A stretch of DNA of 22,702 nt. It comes from Candidatus Adlerbacteria bacterium RIFCSPHIGHO2_02_FULL_54_18 (GTDB lineage: Bacteria > Patescibacteriota > Minisyncoccia > Phycocordibacterales > SBAW01). Of this stretch, positions 6,774 to 13,499 are shown one piece after another. The position numbers and the translations under genes are program-made. Location of the stretch: positions 1 to 22,702 of the forward strand of contig MEWV01000025.1 of NCBI GenBank assembly GCA_001775445.1, written 5' to 3'. Within the stretch, counting starts at the first letter, position 1. Each line of letters starts with the position of its first letter. The notes beneath the pieces were generated by a model that was not told the DNA's origin, made no database searches, and was given only the letters and a program-made list of their open reading frames with translations.

Positions 6774-8021
6774 ATGCCCCAGCATCGATTCAATAAAGGA
6801 CCTTCACGGTTCTCCTCTAAGACGCGTCCAAGTGGCGGCGGTGCCCATTTTCGCAAGCACTCTTTCAACAGTCGCGGCGGGCGTCCGGCGCAGAAGAGGG
6901 GTACCCCAGCGCCGTTTTCGGACGTATCAAAATTCATCAACAGGGCGGTTATCACCGAAGTGGTCGAGGTATACTCCCCCGAGCACCAGTTCAAGGACTT
7001 TGCCATAGATGCGCGGCTAAAAAACAATATCGCACTAAAGGGCTACATTATACCGACCCCGATTCAGGACAAGACGATCCCGCATATTTTGCGTGGTGAG
7101 GATGTGGTCGGCGTGGCCAATACAGGGACCGGCAAGACCGCCGCATTTCTTGTTCCGCTCATCAATAAAATTATTACAGAGCAGGGCAGCCGCGTGTTGG
7201 TGATGGTCCCGACGCGCGAACTCGCACTCCAGATAGCCGACGAACTTAAGGGATTTGCCAAAGGACTCGGCATCTATTCGGCGGTATGTGTCGGCGGTGC
7301 CAACATCAACCCGCAGATAAGCGAGCTGCGCCGCACACCGGCGTTTGTTATAGGTACGCCGGGGCGGCTTAAAGACCTTCTTGAGCGTCGGGCACTCAAC
7401 TTGGGCGACTTTCGCACGGCGGTGCTCGATGAGGCCGACCGCATGCTCGATATGGGTTTTATAAATGATATGCGCAAGATTCTCGCGCTTCTTCCCGCGC
7501 CACGCCACACGCTCTTTTTCTCTGCGACGCTTAGTAAAGAGATAGAAAAGTTGATAGGAGAGTTTATGCATGCGCCGACCCGCATTTCTGTAAAGACGCG
7601 CGAGACCTCCGCCACTATCGACCAAGACGTTGTGCGCGTCCCGCGCGGCAGCGACAAACTGGATATTCTACACGACCTGCTTATTGCGCCCGGTTTCGAC
7701 AAAGTGCTCATTTTTGGCCGCACCAAGCACGGTGTGGAGCGGCTCTCAAAAAATTTGGTAGCGCGCGGCATTAAAGCGGAGTCGATACACGGCAACAAAA
7801 CGCAGGGCAAACGCCAGCGCGCTCTCGACCTCTTTAAAAAAGACCACGTGCAAGTGCTGTGCGCCACCGACGTCGCTGCCCGCGGGCTCGACATAGGCGG
7901 CGTCTCCCATGTCATCAACTACGACCTCCCCAATACCCACGACGACTACGTCCACCGCATAGGGCGCACCGGCCGCGCCGGCAAGCAGGGGAAAGCACTC
8001 ACGTTTATAGACACCCACTAA
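6774..8021 (+). CDS. DEAD-box ATP-dependent RNA helicase
   Basis: 415 aa. The first 45 residues or so are basic and Gly/Arg/Ser-rich, an RNA-binding type of extension placed at the N-terminus. The helicase core carries all main motifs: a Q-motif (FKDFAIDARL, PTPIQDKTIP), ANTGTGKTA (I), PTRELALQ (Ia), TPGRL (Ib), LDEADRMLD (II), FFSATL (III), ARGLDIGGVSHVINYDLP (V) and HRIGRTGRAG (VI). It ends soon after motif VI with no C-terminal tail. It unwinds RNA duplexes, probably in ribosome assembly or mRNA turnover; an RNase J gene lies at the other end of the window. Assignment to a subfamily (RhlE, DeaD, CshA) is not secure. Driven by a strong promoter with almost no leader. Confidence 0.95.
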   Translation: MPQHRFNKGPSRFSSKTRPSGGGAHFRKHSFNSRGGRPAQKRGTPAPFSDVSKFINRAVITEVVEVYSPEHQFKDFAIDARLKNNIALKGYIIPTPIQDKTIPHILRGEDVVGVANTGTGKTAAFLVPLINKIITEQGSRVLVMVPTRELALQIADELKGFAKGLGIYSAVCVGGANINPQISELRRTPAFVIGTPGRLKDLLERRALNLGDFRTAVLDEADRMLDMGFINDMRKILALLPAPRHTLFFSATLSKEIEKLIGEFMHAPTRISVKTRETSATIDQDVVRVPRGSDKLDILHDLLIAPGFDKVLIFGRTKHGVERLSKNLVARGIKAESIHGNKTQGKRQRALDLFKKDHVQVLCATDVAARGLDIGGVSHVINYDLPNTHDDYVHRIGRTGRAGKQGKALTFIDTH

Positions 8022-8025
8022 CTAG

Positions 8026-8232
8026 ATGACTCCTCACTCACAAAAAAAGCCGGCTACCCCTATCCATATCCCCAAACTCAAGGGGCCTCCTAAGCAGTAT
8101 CAGAAAGACGGCCACTGGATAGTAAAGCCGGGCAAGACGATGGTGTTGCTTTGTACCTGCGGCAACCGCTACATAAAGACGCGCCCGGGCCAGGGGGTGT
8201 GCCTGCGGTGTATGTTCGGCCACAAAAAGTAA
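8026..8232 (+). CDS. small Cys-ribbon protein (68 aa)
   Basis: A basic protein with a Pro/Lys-rich first half (PATPIHIPKLKGPPKQYQ) and a likely metal-binding ribbon at the end: CTCGNRY, then CLRCMFGHKK. Four cysteines in C-x-C and C-x2-C pairs could coordinate zinc. It starts 5 nt after the helicase stop, so it is probably co-transcribed with it. I do not recognise the family; nucleic-acid binding is a guess from the charge and the ribbon. Confidence 0.72.
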   Translation: MTPHSQKKPATPIHIPKLKGPPKQYQKDGHWIVKPGKTMVLLCTCGNRYIKTRPGQGVCLRCMFGHKK

Positions 8233-8254
8233 TAACGCAGGTAAACACCTCCTG

Positions 8255-8263
8255 TGATATACT
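8255..8263 (+). promoter_or_regulatory. extended -10 promoter of the cupredoxin operon
   Basis: TGA followed by TATACT (8258-8263) matches an extended -10 (TGnTATAAT type). No clear -35 is seen. The predicted leader is about 33 nt to ATG 8303. Confidence 0.5.
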
Positions 8264-8302
8264 GGCGGGTGATTACTAGGATATTAATTGCTTACATATA
8301 GT

Positions 8303-8761
8303 ATGAATTCCTCAGGATGGGCGGCGGTTGTTGCAGCAGTTGTGCTTATAGCAGGAGTCGCGTGGTGGTACACGGCAAAGGCGCCCACCGCTCCGGCGGG
8401 GGACGCCGTTTCAGCCGAAACGCCGGTATCGGGCAGCACGGCATCGGAACCCAAAACCGTAACCGTCAACTACAGCGATGCAGGCTTCTCTCCGGCGACT
8501 ATCACCATTAAACGCGGTGACACGGTCACCTTTACCAACAGCTCTTCCGGCTCTATGTGGGTCGCCTCGGCTCCGCACCCGGCACACACGGCCTACGCGG
8601 GGACCGCGCTTTCGGAACACTGTCCCGCGGGCTCCGCGCTCGCGTTTGACCAATGCCAAACCGGTGCTTCCTACAGCTTTAAGTTCGACAAGGCCGGCAC
8701 ATGGAAGTATCACAACCACAGCAATGCAGGCAGCTTCGGCGAGGTTATAGTAGCGGAATGA
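8303..8761 (+). CDS. membrane-anchored cupredoxin-like protein
   Basis: 152 aa with one N-terminal membrane segment (GWAAVVAAVVLIAGVAWWY), an Ala/Ser/Thr-rich linker and a plastocyanin-like beta-sandwich (VNYSDAGFSPATITIKRGDTVTFTN). Possible copper ligands are His in SAPHPAH and two His in WKYHNH. The usual Cys-x(n)-His-x(n)-Met loop near the C-terminus is absent: the loop reads YHNHSNAGSF. It may be a type-2-like copper site or a non-redox copper binder. ATG 8303 is chosen over TTG 8288 because it is closer to the membrane segment. Its stop overlaps the next start (ATGA), so the two are translationally coupled. Confidence 0.85.
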   Translation: MNSSGWAAVVAAVVLIAGVAWWYTAKAPTAPAGDAVSAETPVSGSTASEPKTVTVNYSDAGFSPATITIKRGDTVTFTNSSSGSMWVASAPHPAHTAYAGTALSEHCPAGSALAFDQCQTGASYSFKFDKAGTWKYHNHSNAGSFGEVIVAE

Positions 8762-9129
8762 TTACTTACGACGCGCGCACCGCGTACTTTCTGCTCCGGG
8801 TCGGAGCGGCCCTCGCGTTCCTGTATCCGCCGCTCTCCGCCGTTTTTGGCGACCCGTACACGTGGTTTGGGTACTTTCCGTCTTTCCTGATGGGCTACAT
8901 GCCCGATATGGTGTTGTTGCACGCCTTCGGCGCGGTAGAAGTAGTGTTGGGCCTCTGGATACTCTCCGGTTACAAAATCTTTGTTCCCTCGTTGCTGGCA
9001 ACCGCCCTGCTGCTGGGAATCGTGGCCTTTAACCTTTCGCAGTTCGACGTGCTCTTCCGCGATGTCACGATTGCGTGCCTCACCCTCTCTCTCGCACTTA
9101 TTAATAAGCCACGTAAACAAACCGTATGA
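8758..9129 (+). CDS. DoxX-like integral membrane protein
   Basis: 124 aa with three to four hydrophobic helices (YFLLRVGAALAFLYPPL, VVLGLWILSGY, SLLATALLLGIVAFNL, DVTIACLTLSLALI). Layout and motif style resemble the small DoxX/DoxD family, whose members are linked to membrane redox chemistry. The start is fixed by the ATGA overlap with the cupredoxin stop; the frame is open further upstream, but that part is antisense-like and lies within the cupredoxin. It is the middle gene of a coupled three-gene operon, so a membrane copper/redox role is a reasonable inference. Confidence 0.75.
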   Translation: MITYDARTAYFLLRVGAALAFLYPPLSAVFGDPYTWFGYFPSFLMGYMPDMVLLHAFGAVEVVLGLWILSGYKIFVPSLLATALLLGIVAFNLSQFDVLFRDVTIACLTLSLALINKPRKQTV

Positions 9130-9776
9130 CTAAAAGCATATGGGCGGTCGTTATAATGGTGGTGCTCCTGCTCGGGGTAGGGGCGACGATGGCGTACCGC
9201 GCGCCACTCACACGGCTCCTCAACCCGCCACGAGAGCCAGCTCCTGCCCCTACGTCTTCCGGCACAGTTCTCTCGCAGAACTATGCGACCACTACCTTTT
9301 CGTTCGGATATCCAGAGAGCTACACGCTCAACGAGGGTTATACATACGATGCATTTGGTCCCAAAAAATTAATACACGGCATTGCACTTACTATCCCCGC
9401 CAGTATGGCAACGACTTCGGCTGGAACAAACTTGTCCTCCGACACGCGCATTTCCGTCGAGCAACTCCCGCGGGCAAGAAACTGCACCGGCGATATATAT
9501 CTGCAGGAAAATGTTTTCTCCTACACTTTTACCGAAGGGGGCATCTCCTACTCGCTCGCCACCACCAGCGGCGCGGCTGCAGGCAATCGGTACGAAGAAC
9601 TCGTATACGCGCTGGCGACCAGCAGCCCTTGTACGTCCGTGCGTTACTTTCTCCACTCGAGCTCGATAGAGAACTATGATCCGGGCACACACACCGAGTT
9701 TGACCGCGCGGCGCTTCTTAAAGAGCTTGATGCAATCCGTCGCTCGGTGGTGCTGAAGACCGTTGTGACGCAATAA
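9126..9776 (+). CDS. membrane-anchored extracytoplasmic protein of unknown function
   Basis: 216 aa with one N-terminal membrane anchor (IWAVVIMVVLLLGVGATMAY), a Pro-rich linker (NPPREPAPAPTSSG) and a beta-rich outer domain (TTTFSFGYPESYTL and later strands). Two cysteines (NCTG and SPCTS) could form a disulfide. The pattern resembles small lipoprotein or PsbP-like folds in CPR genomes, but I cannot name a family. It overlaps the DoxX-like gene by 4 bp (ATGA) and ends the operon. No plus-strand U-tract terminator follows; the hairpin downstream serves the opposing gene. Confidence 0.78.
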   Translation: MTKSIWAVVIMVVLLLGVGATMAYRAPLTRLLNPPREPAPAPTSSGTVLSQNYATTTFSFGYPESYTLNEGYTYDAFGPKKLIHGIALTIPASMATTSAGTNLSSDTRISVEQLPRARNCTGDIYLQENVFSYTFTEGGISYSLATTSGAAAGNRYEELVYALATSSPCTSVRYFLHSSSIENYDPGTHTEFDRAALLKELDAIRRSVVLKTVVTQ

Positions 9777-9780
9777 AAAA

Positions 9781-9810
9781 GACCTTGCGCATGCAAAAAC
9801 ACGCAAGGTC
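9781..9810 (-). terminator. intrinsic terminator of the minus-strand gene at 9825-10070
   Basis: GACCTTGCG (9781-9789) and CGCAAGGTC (9802-9810) form a 9-bp stem. On the minus strand it is followed by six T (from A9775-A9780), a canonical intrinsic terminator 14 bp after the stop codon. Confidence 0.85.
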
Positions 9811-9824
9811 GGGGAGGGATAGGA

Positions 9825-10070
9825 CTAGTGTAATAAGTGGCGCATCCACTTGCTTGATACAGCGCGGGTCGAACCCCACTCCCCGTTGATACAAATGGTG
9901 AGGGTTTGGAACACCCCCTCTTGTTCATTGTCGCGCACATTCGTGACATAAAACGGTCCTTTCCCCTTTTCGTCTCTTAGTTTTTTTATTGACTCCGGTC
10001 CGTTATCCACCGCTTGGTCGTCCCAGAGAATATATTCCCCTTTTGTAAACTTTTCAGCAGCGTCGGCCAT
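9825..10070 (-). CDS. small hypothetical protein (81 aa)
   Basis: A soluble, charged protein starting MADAAEKFTKGEYILWDD and ending SSKWMRHLLH. No known motif is recognised. The gene is well supported: AAGGAGG lies 6 nt before ATG 10070, and a U-tract terminator follows. The ATG at 10076 is rejected because it abuts the ribosome-binding site. It runs opposite to the flanking genes and, unlike many of them, uses a perfect Shine-Dalgarno. Confidence 0.8.
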   Translation of the reverse strand: MADAAEKFTKGEYILWDDQAVDNGPESIKKLRDEKGKGPFYVTNVRDNEQEGVFQTLTICINGEWGSTRAVSSKWMRHLLH

Positions 10071-10154
10071 CTTCATCCTCCTTCATCAACGAATCTGCAG
10101 AGCACAATAACACAATCAAAAAAATTTGGTAGGATATTGTTGGGTGCCCATATT

Positions 10155-10505
10155 ATGTTTCTAATGCGGCGTAATCGGTGGCAGTATATGAAAGTGCGTG
10201 AGCACGCGCGCGCACTGGTGCATGCGCGTCTCGGATATTTTAATGCTGTGTACGGGTTTTCAGTGGGAAAGGTTTTTATAAAAAATCACAAATCGCGCTG
10301 GGGCAGCTGTTCGGAAAAGGGAAACCTCAACTTTAATTACAAAATTTTTTTCCTCCCGCCCGCGCTGAAGGACTACATAATCATCCACGAGTTGTGTCAC
10401 TTAGGGGAGTTTAACCACTCGTCGGCGTTTTGGACGCTTGTCGCGCGGGCCGCTCCGCGCTGGCGCGAGTGCCGCCGCGCTCTCAGGCGGCTCTCGTCGA
10501 GATAA
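10155..10505 (+). CDS. YgjP/SprT-like metallohydrolase (short)
   Basis: 116 aa. It contains SRWGSCSEKGNLNFN and HELCHLGEFNHSSAFW, the HExxH-type zinc site with downstream His typical of the YgjP (DUF45) family, whose E. coli member is reported as a UTP pyrophosphatase. Only the C-terminal catalytic half of a usual 220-240-aa protein is present. The N-terminal beta part is missing, as in other short homologues. ATG 10155 is chosen because upstream codons overlap the divergent gene's control region. Weak -10-like TATTGT at 10135-10140. Confidence 0.82.
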   Translation: MFLMRRNRWQYMKVREHARALVHARLGYFNAVYGFSVGKVFIKNHKSRWGSCSEKGNLNFNYKIFFLPPALKDYIIIHELCHLGEFNHSSAFWTLVARAAPRWRECRRALRRLSSR

Positions 10506-10514
10506 AAATAAAAA

Positions 10515-10536
10515 GAGCGGCGTGGGTTCGCCGCTC
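10515..10536 (-). terminator. intrinsic terminator of the minus-strand gene at 10546-10836
   Basis: GAGCGGCG (10515-10522), loop TGGGTT, CGCCGCTC (10529-10536). On the minus strand it is followed by TTTTTATTTTTATC. It sits between two convergent genes. Confidence 0.85.
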
Positions 10537-10545
10537 CCGTGTGTC

Positions 10546-10836
10546 CTATGCCTCCGCAGTCGAGACAAGTGTTGCGGTAATGTCTTTTACCTCCTCGGTA
10601 ATAAAGTAGAACTTTTCACGCTCGTCGTATTGCTCGTACCATTCTGCCGCATCCGGCGACTTGGAGGCGAGCTTTGCCAGCGCCTCGGCGCGCGGCACGG
10701 CGTAGGCGCCCTTGCCGGTGGAGAGGCATCGCAGAGAGACCCCGACCCACAAACAGCGCACCCACTCCGGCTCCTCGCCCTGCGGTGTCTGCACTATCGT
10801 AATCCAGTGTGTCAGTTCCCCTGTCTTTTCTGTCAT
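10546..10836 (-). CDS. small hypothetical protein (96 aa)
   Basis: A soluble protein starting MTEKTGELTHWITIVQ and ending ITATLVSTAEA, with an acidic middle (PDAAEWYEQYDERE). No recognised family. The start is set by AAAGGAG 7 nt before ATG 10836; the longer frame to 10923 has no such site. A terminator lies 9 bp after the stop. Together with the 81-aa gene it forms a pair of minus-strand, Shine-Dalgarno-led, individually terminated small genes. Confidence 0.78.
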   Translation of the reverse strand: MTEKTGELTHWITIVQTPQGEEPEWVRCLWVGVSLRCLSTGKGAYAVPRAEALAKLASKSPDAAEWYEQYDEREKFYFITEEVKDITATLVSTAEA

Positions 10837-10908
10837 CAACGGGCTCCTTTTGGCGTACTCCGCGAGAATTTTACCACAGTAGGGCGCATTATCGTGTACG
10901 CTTATGGT

Positions 10909-11547
10909 ATGCAAGACAAACATATAGTTATTGCTCAGCAGGTGGGCGCGCTTACTATGTTTGGCGCGCTGTTTGTGGCGGCATCACTTGTAGCCAATGT
11001 GCACAAAGACGCGCTCGCGGAAGTGGTAAATGCGGGAGGTGCTGTGGGGATGTTTGGATTTATACTACTCATCGCCGTGTTTGTCGTTTTTGTTATTCCG
11101 CTTGACCTGGTTCTTTTGGTGCCGCTCGGCACAGCGGCGTGGGGGCCGGTGCCGACGGCGCTTATGAGCATTGCGGGGTGGACGCTCGGCGCGGCTGTTG
11201 CGTTTGGTGTTGCACGGCGGTGGGGCGCACCTTTCGTAGAGCGCATAGTAGGAATGCGGCGCGTGCGCCTGCTGGAGAATCGTGTTCCAAAAAAACATCT
11301 TTTTGGCACAGTGGTTGCGCTGCGTATGCTGGTGTCTGTCGATGTGTTGAGCTATGCGCTGGGGCTCTTTAGCACTATGTCGTGGCCGCGGTATATTGCC
11401 GCCACCGCTCTCGGCGTTGCGCCGTTTGGCTTTTATTTTGCTTACGCGGGAACGTTGCCATTTTGGTACCAGATAGCGGCAGTAGCCGCCGCTCTTGCGC
11501 TTGCCTCAATAATTATTATGTACTGGGGCATCCGCCGCGAACCGTAG
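10909..11547 (+). CDS. VTT-domain (DedA/TVP38-like) membrane protein
   Basis: 212 aa. Several hydrophobic helices (GALTMFGALFVAASLVA, FGFILLIAVFVVFVIPLDLVLL, SIAGWTLGAAVAFGVARRWG, IAAVAAALALASIIIMYWG) flank a VTT-like core: a GxxLGAxxAFxxARRWG-type segment and a later re-entrant region around LRMLVSVDVLSYALGLF. The family contains lipid scramblases and DedA proteins. ATG 10909 is chosen over longer frames that start inside the upstream gene. A possible -10, TACGCT, sits at 10897-10902, 7 nt before the ATG. Divergent from the 96-aa gene. Confidence 0.78.
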   Translation: MQDKHIVIAQQVGALTMFGALFVAASLVANVHKDALAEVVNAGGAVGMFGFILLIAVFVVFVIPLDLVLLVPLGTAAWGPVPTALMSIAGWTLGAAVAFGVARRWGAPFVERIVGMRRVRLLENRVPKKHLFGTVVALRMLVSVDVLSYALGLFSTMSWPRYIAATALGVAPFGFYFAYAGTLPFWYQIAAVAAALALASIIIMYWGIRREP

Positions 11548-11564
11548 GGTGCTGTCTGTTTCTT

Positions 11565-11573
11565 TGTTATACT
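11565..11573 (+). promoter_or_regulatory. extended -10 of the DUF5652-like gene
   Basis: TGT plus TATACT (11568-11573) is an extended -10. It ends 8 nt before ATG 11581, so transcription would begin at or next to the start codon (leaderless). Confidence 0.6.
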
Positions 11574-11580
11574 TGAAAGT

Positions 11581-11898
11581 ATGTATATGAATCGCTTTGG
11601 GGAGTGGGGCGGCACTTATTCTAACGATAATTGGGGGATGATGAGCGCAGGATTCGGCGGGTATGAATGGGTGCTGTGGGCGCTCGCAGTAGCGGTGCCG
11701 CTCCTTATCATATTTGTTGCGTGGTCGCTGGTATGGAAGGGGCTCGCGCTTTGGCATGCGGCGCGGCGGGGGCAGTACGGGTGGTTTATTATTTTACTCG
11801 TGGTCAACACGCTCGGTATACTCGAAATTATTTATCTATTTTTTGTCGCCAAGCTCACATTTAAAGAGCTGTTCTCCAAACACGACCACCGAGTGTAG
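11581..11898 (+). CDS. DUF5652-like small membrane protein
   Basis: 105 aa with two membrane helices (VLWALAVAVPLLIIFVAW and GWFIILLVVNTLGILEIIYL) joined by a basic turn, SLVWKGLALWHAARRGQ. That WKGxALWHAARR plus NTLGILEIIYLF layout matches DUF5652, common in Patescibacteria and of unknown function. The Gly/Asn/Trp-rich N-terminus is extra. ATG 11587 is an alternative start. Predicted leaderless. Confidence 0.8.
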   Translation: MYMNRFGEWGGTYSNDNWGMMSAGFGGYEWVLWALAVAVPLLIIFVAWSLVWKGLALWHAARRGQYGWFIILLVVNTLGILEIIYLFFVAKLTFKELFSKHDHRV

Positions 11899-11912
11899 CC
11901 CCACAAAATTAG

Positions 11913-11921
11913 TTATCCACA
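11913..11921 (+). promoter_or_regulatory. perfect DnaA box upstream of lexA
   Basis: TTATCCACA matches the high-affinity DnaA consensus (TTATNCACA) exactly, 52 nt before the lexA ATG. It is single; I see no cluster of boxes or AT-rich unwinding region nearby, so an origin is not supported. Confidence 0.45.
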
Positions 11922-11960
11922 GATTTGTGTATTGTGTGTATTATTGCGCACAATATGTGC

Positions 11961-11985
11961 TACTCTGTGTGTATGTATACATACA
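11961..11985 (+). promoter_or_regulatory. lexA -10 box and overlapping 16-bp palindrome (candidate operator)
   Basis: TACTCT (11961-11966, preceded by TGC) is a likely extended -10. TGTATGTATACATACA (11970-11985) is a perfect 16-bp palindrome covering the predicted transcription start and the lexA ATG at 11973. GCACA-ATA-TGTGC lies a little upstream (about 11948-11960). The position is ideal for autorepression. Confidence 0.6.
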
Positions 11986-12656
11986 ATCAATCACTCACGG
12001 GCAAGCAAAAGCGCGTTCTCGACAACATCGAACTCTATATAAAGGCCAAAGGCCAGCCGCCTACGCTTGATGAACTGCGGCAAAACTTGGGGTTTAAGTC
12101 CATACGGACAATAACGCAATATCTCGAAACACTGGAGAAAAAAGGTTTTATCGTGCGCCGAAAGAACCTGCGGCGCAACATCGAGTTGCGCGCGGTAGGC
12201 GGGGCAGGGCAGGCTGCAATGCTCGTGTCGGTGCCGGTGGTGGCAAATGTCGGCTGCGACGACCTCTCTGTCTTTGCCGCCGAGCAGACAGACGAATTTT
12301 TGCAGGTGGATAAAGAGATAGTCGAGAGCGTGGGCGAGATAGTCGCGGTACGCGCGGTCGGCGACTCGATGGCCGATGCCGGGGTCAAAAGTGGCGACTA
12401 TATTTTGGTTCAGTTTACCGACAGCGTCAAAAGCGGCGACAGAGTGGCCGCTATCATCGGCGATATGGTCACGGTTAAGCGGCTCGAGCGCCGCAACGGG
12501 GTCACCATTCTATATCCGGAGAGTAAGGATCCAAAGTACAAACCCATAGTACTGCGCGACAACTTTAAAATCGCCGGGCGGGTGCTATGCATTATCCCTG
12601 CGGCCGTCGCCGAGTTTGAGGATGTTGTTGCAGTCCCCGACGAAGAGTGGAGATAA
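11973..12656 (+). CDS. lexA: LexA-like SOS repressor
   Basis: 227 aa. An N-terminal winged helix (LTGKQKRVLDNIELYIKAKG, PTLDELRQNLGFKSIRTITQYLETLEKKGFI) is joined to an S24 protease-fold domain. The catalytic pair is visible: Ser132 in GDSMADAG and Lys169 in VTVKRLE. The self-cleavage segment reads VVANVGCDD (about 89-97), so where LexA has Ala-Gly this protein offers Val93-Gly94 or Gly94-Cys95. RecA-stimulated cleavage is therefore likely but not certain. ATG 11973 is chosen because MYTYNQSLTGKQ matches a LexA start and follows a -10 box by 6 nt. Probably represses itself and DNA-repair genes. Ends 10 nt before the methyltransferase. Confidence 0.9.
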   Translation: MYTYNQSLTGKQKRVLDNIELYIKAKGQPPTLDELRQNLGFKSIRTITQYLETLEKKGFIVRRKNLRRNIELRAVGGAGQAAMLVSVPVVANVGCDDLSVFAAEQTDEFLQVDKEIVESVGEIVAVRAVGDSMADAGVKSGDYILVQFTDSVKSGDRVAAIIGDMVTVKRLERRNGVTILYPESKDPKYKPIVLRDNFKIAGRVLCIIPAAVAEFEDVVAVPDEEWR

Positions 12657-12666
12657 TACTGCTATT

Positions 12667-13491
12667 ATGGACGAGATGCTTCTATCAAAACAAAAAGTGC
12701 TCGCTAAAGTAGGTTCCCGACCCTACTTTATGAAAGACAATGTGGCGCTCTACCATGGCGATGCCATATGGTTGCTCAATCAACTACCCGAAAACTCCAT
12801 AGACATGATATTTGCCGATCCTCCTTATAATCTCTCCAATGACGGTTTCAGTGTGCATGCCGGTCGTATGGTCAGTGTTAATAAGGGAGATTGGGACAGG
12901 AGCAAAGGGTTTGAAGGTGACTACGACTTTCACTACCAGTGGCTCGACGCTTGTAGGAGAATTCTAAAACCCCACGGCACGTTGTGGGTAAGTGGTACTT
13001 ACCACTCTATTTACCAATGCGGCCATGCATTGCAATCGCTGGGGTATCATATTCTCAATGACATTTCGTGGTTCAAACCAAACGCTTCGCCAAATTTAAG
13101 TTGCCGGTTCTTCACTGCAAGTCATGAGACCTTGATTTGGGCGCGTAAAGAAAAGAAAGCAAAACATACATTCAACTACAATCTCATGAAGGAGGGGTCT
13201 TGGCCGGAAGATAAAATTAAGAAGCCCGGTCTCCAGATGCGCTCAGTATGGTCAATGGGGACTCCAAAACCGACTGAAAAAAAGTTTGGCAAACATCCAA
13301 CCCAAAAACCTCTTGATTTGCTAAAACGAATCGTTCTTGCCAGCACTAATAAGGGGGATATTATACTCGATCCATTTACCGGTAGTTCCACTACTGGTCT
13401 TGCGGCAGTTATGCACGATAGAAAATTTGTAGGAATTGATATGGAAAAGGACTACCTCGAACTGTCGAAAAAACGCCTCCTTAATATGTAA
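12667..13491 (+). CDS. beta-class DNA methyltransferase (probably N6-adenine)
   Basis: 274 aa. Motif IV DPPYNLS (51-57) precedes motif I DPFTGSSTTG (235-244), the beta-class order found in DpnA- and HinfI-type enzymes. Other family features are LKPHGTLWVSGTYHSIY, ILNDISWFKPNASPN, ASHETLIWA and HPTQKPLDLLKRI. It transfers a methyl group from S-adenosylmethionine, most likely to adenine. ATG 12667 follows a GATAAT -10 (12652-12657) by 9 nt. The next gene, 8 nt downstream, is a probable cognate endonuclease. The recognition site cannot be read from sequence. Confidence 0.92.
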   Translation: MDEMLLSKQKVLAKVGSRPYFMKDNVALYHGDAIWLLNQLPENSIDMIFADPPYNLSNDGFSVHAGRMVSVNKGDWDRSKGFEGDYDFHYQWLDACRRILKPHGTLWVSGTYHSIYQCGHALQSLGYHILNDISWFKPNASPNLSCRFFTASHETLIWARKEKKAKHTFNYNLMKEGSWPEDKIKKPGLQMRSVWSMGTPKPTEKKFGKHPTQKPLDLLKRIVLASTNKGDIILDPFTGSSTTGLAAVMHDRKFVGIDMEKDYLELSKKRLLNM

Positions 13492-13499
13492 TATTTTTT

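Noticed and set aside
9868..9881. tRNA T-arm-like string near GGGTCGAACCCCAC
   Set aside because: It lies within the 81-aa minus-strand coding region; no acceptor, D or anticodon stems can be paired around it.
10438..10908. N-terminal extension of the VTT-like protein back to 10438
   Set aside because: It is antisense to the well-supported 96-aa minus-strand gene and contains no membrane-protein-like sequence.
11925..11972. Longer LexA N-terminus from 11925
   Set aside because: The extension is a Cys/Ile-rich reading of the promoter region, and the -10 box and palindrome would fall inside it.
11900..11990. Replication origin near the DnaA box
   Set aside because: A single perfect box, no cluster, no AT-rich unwinding element and no dnaA/dnaN genes nearby.
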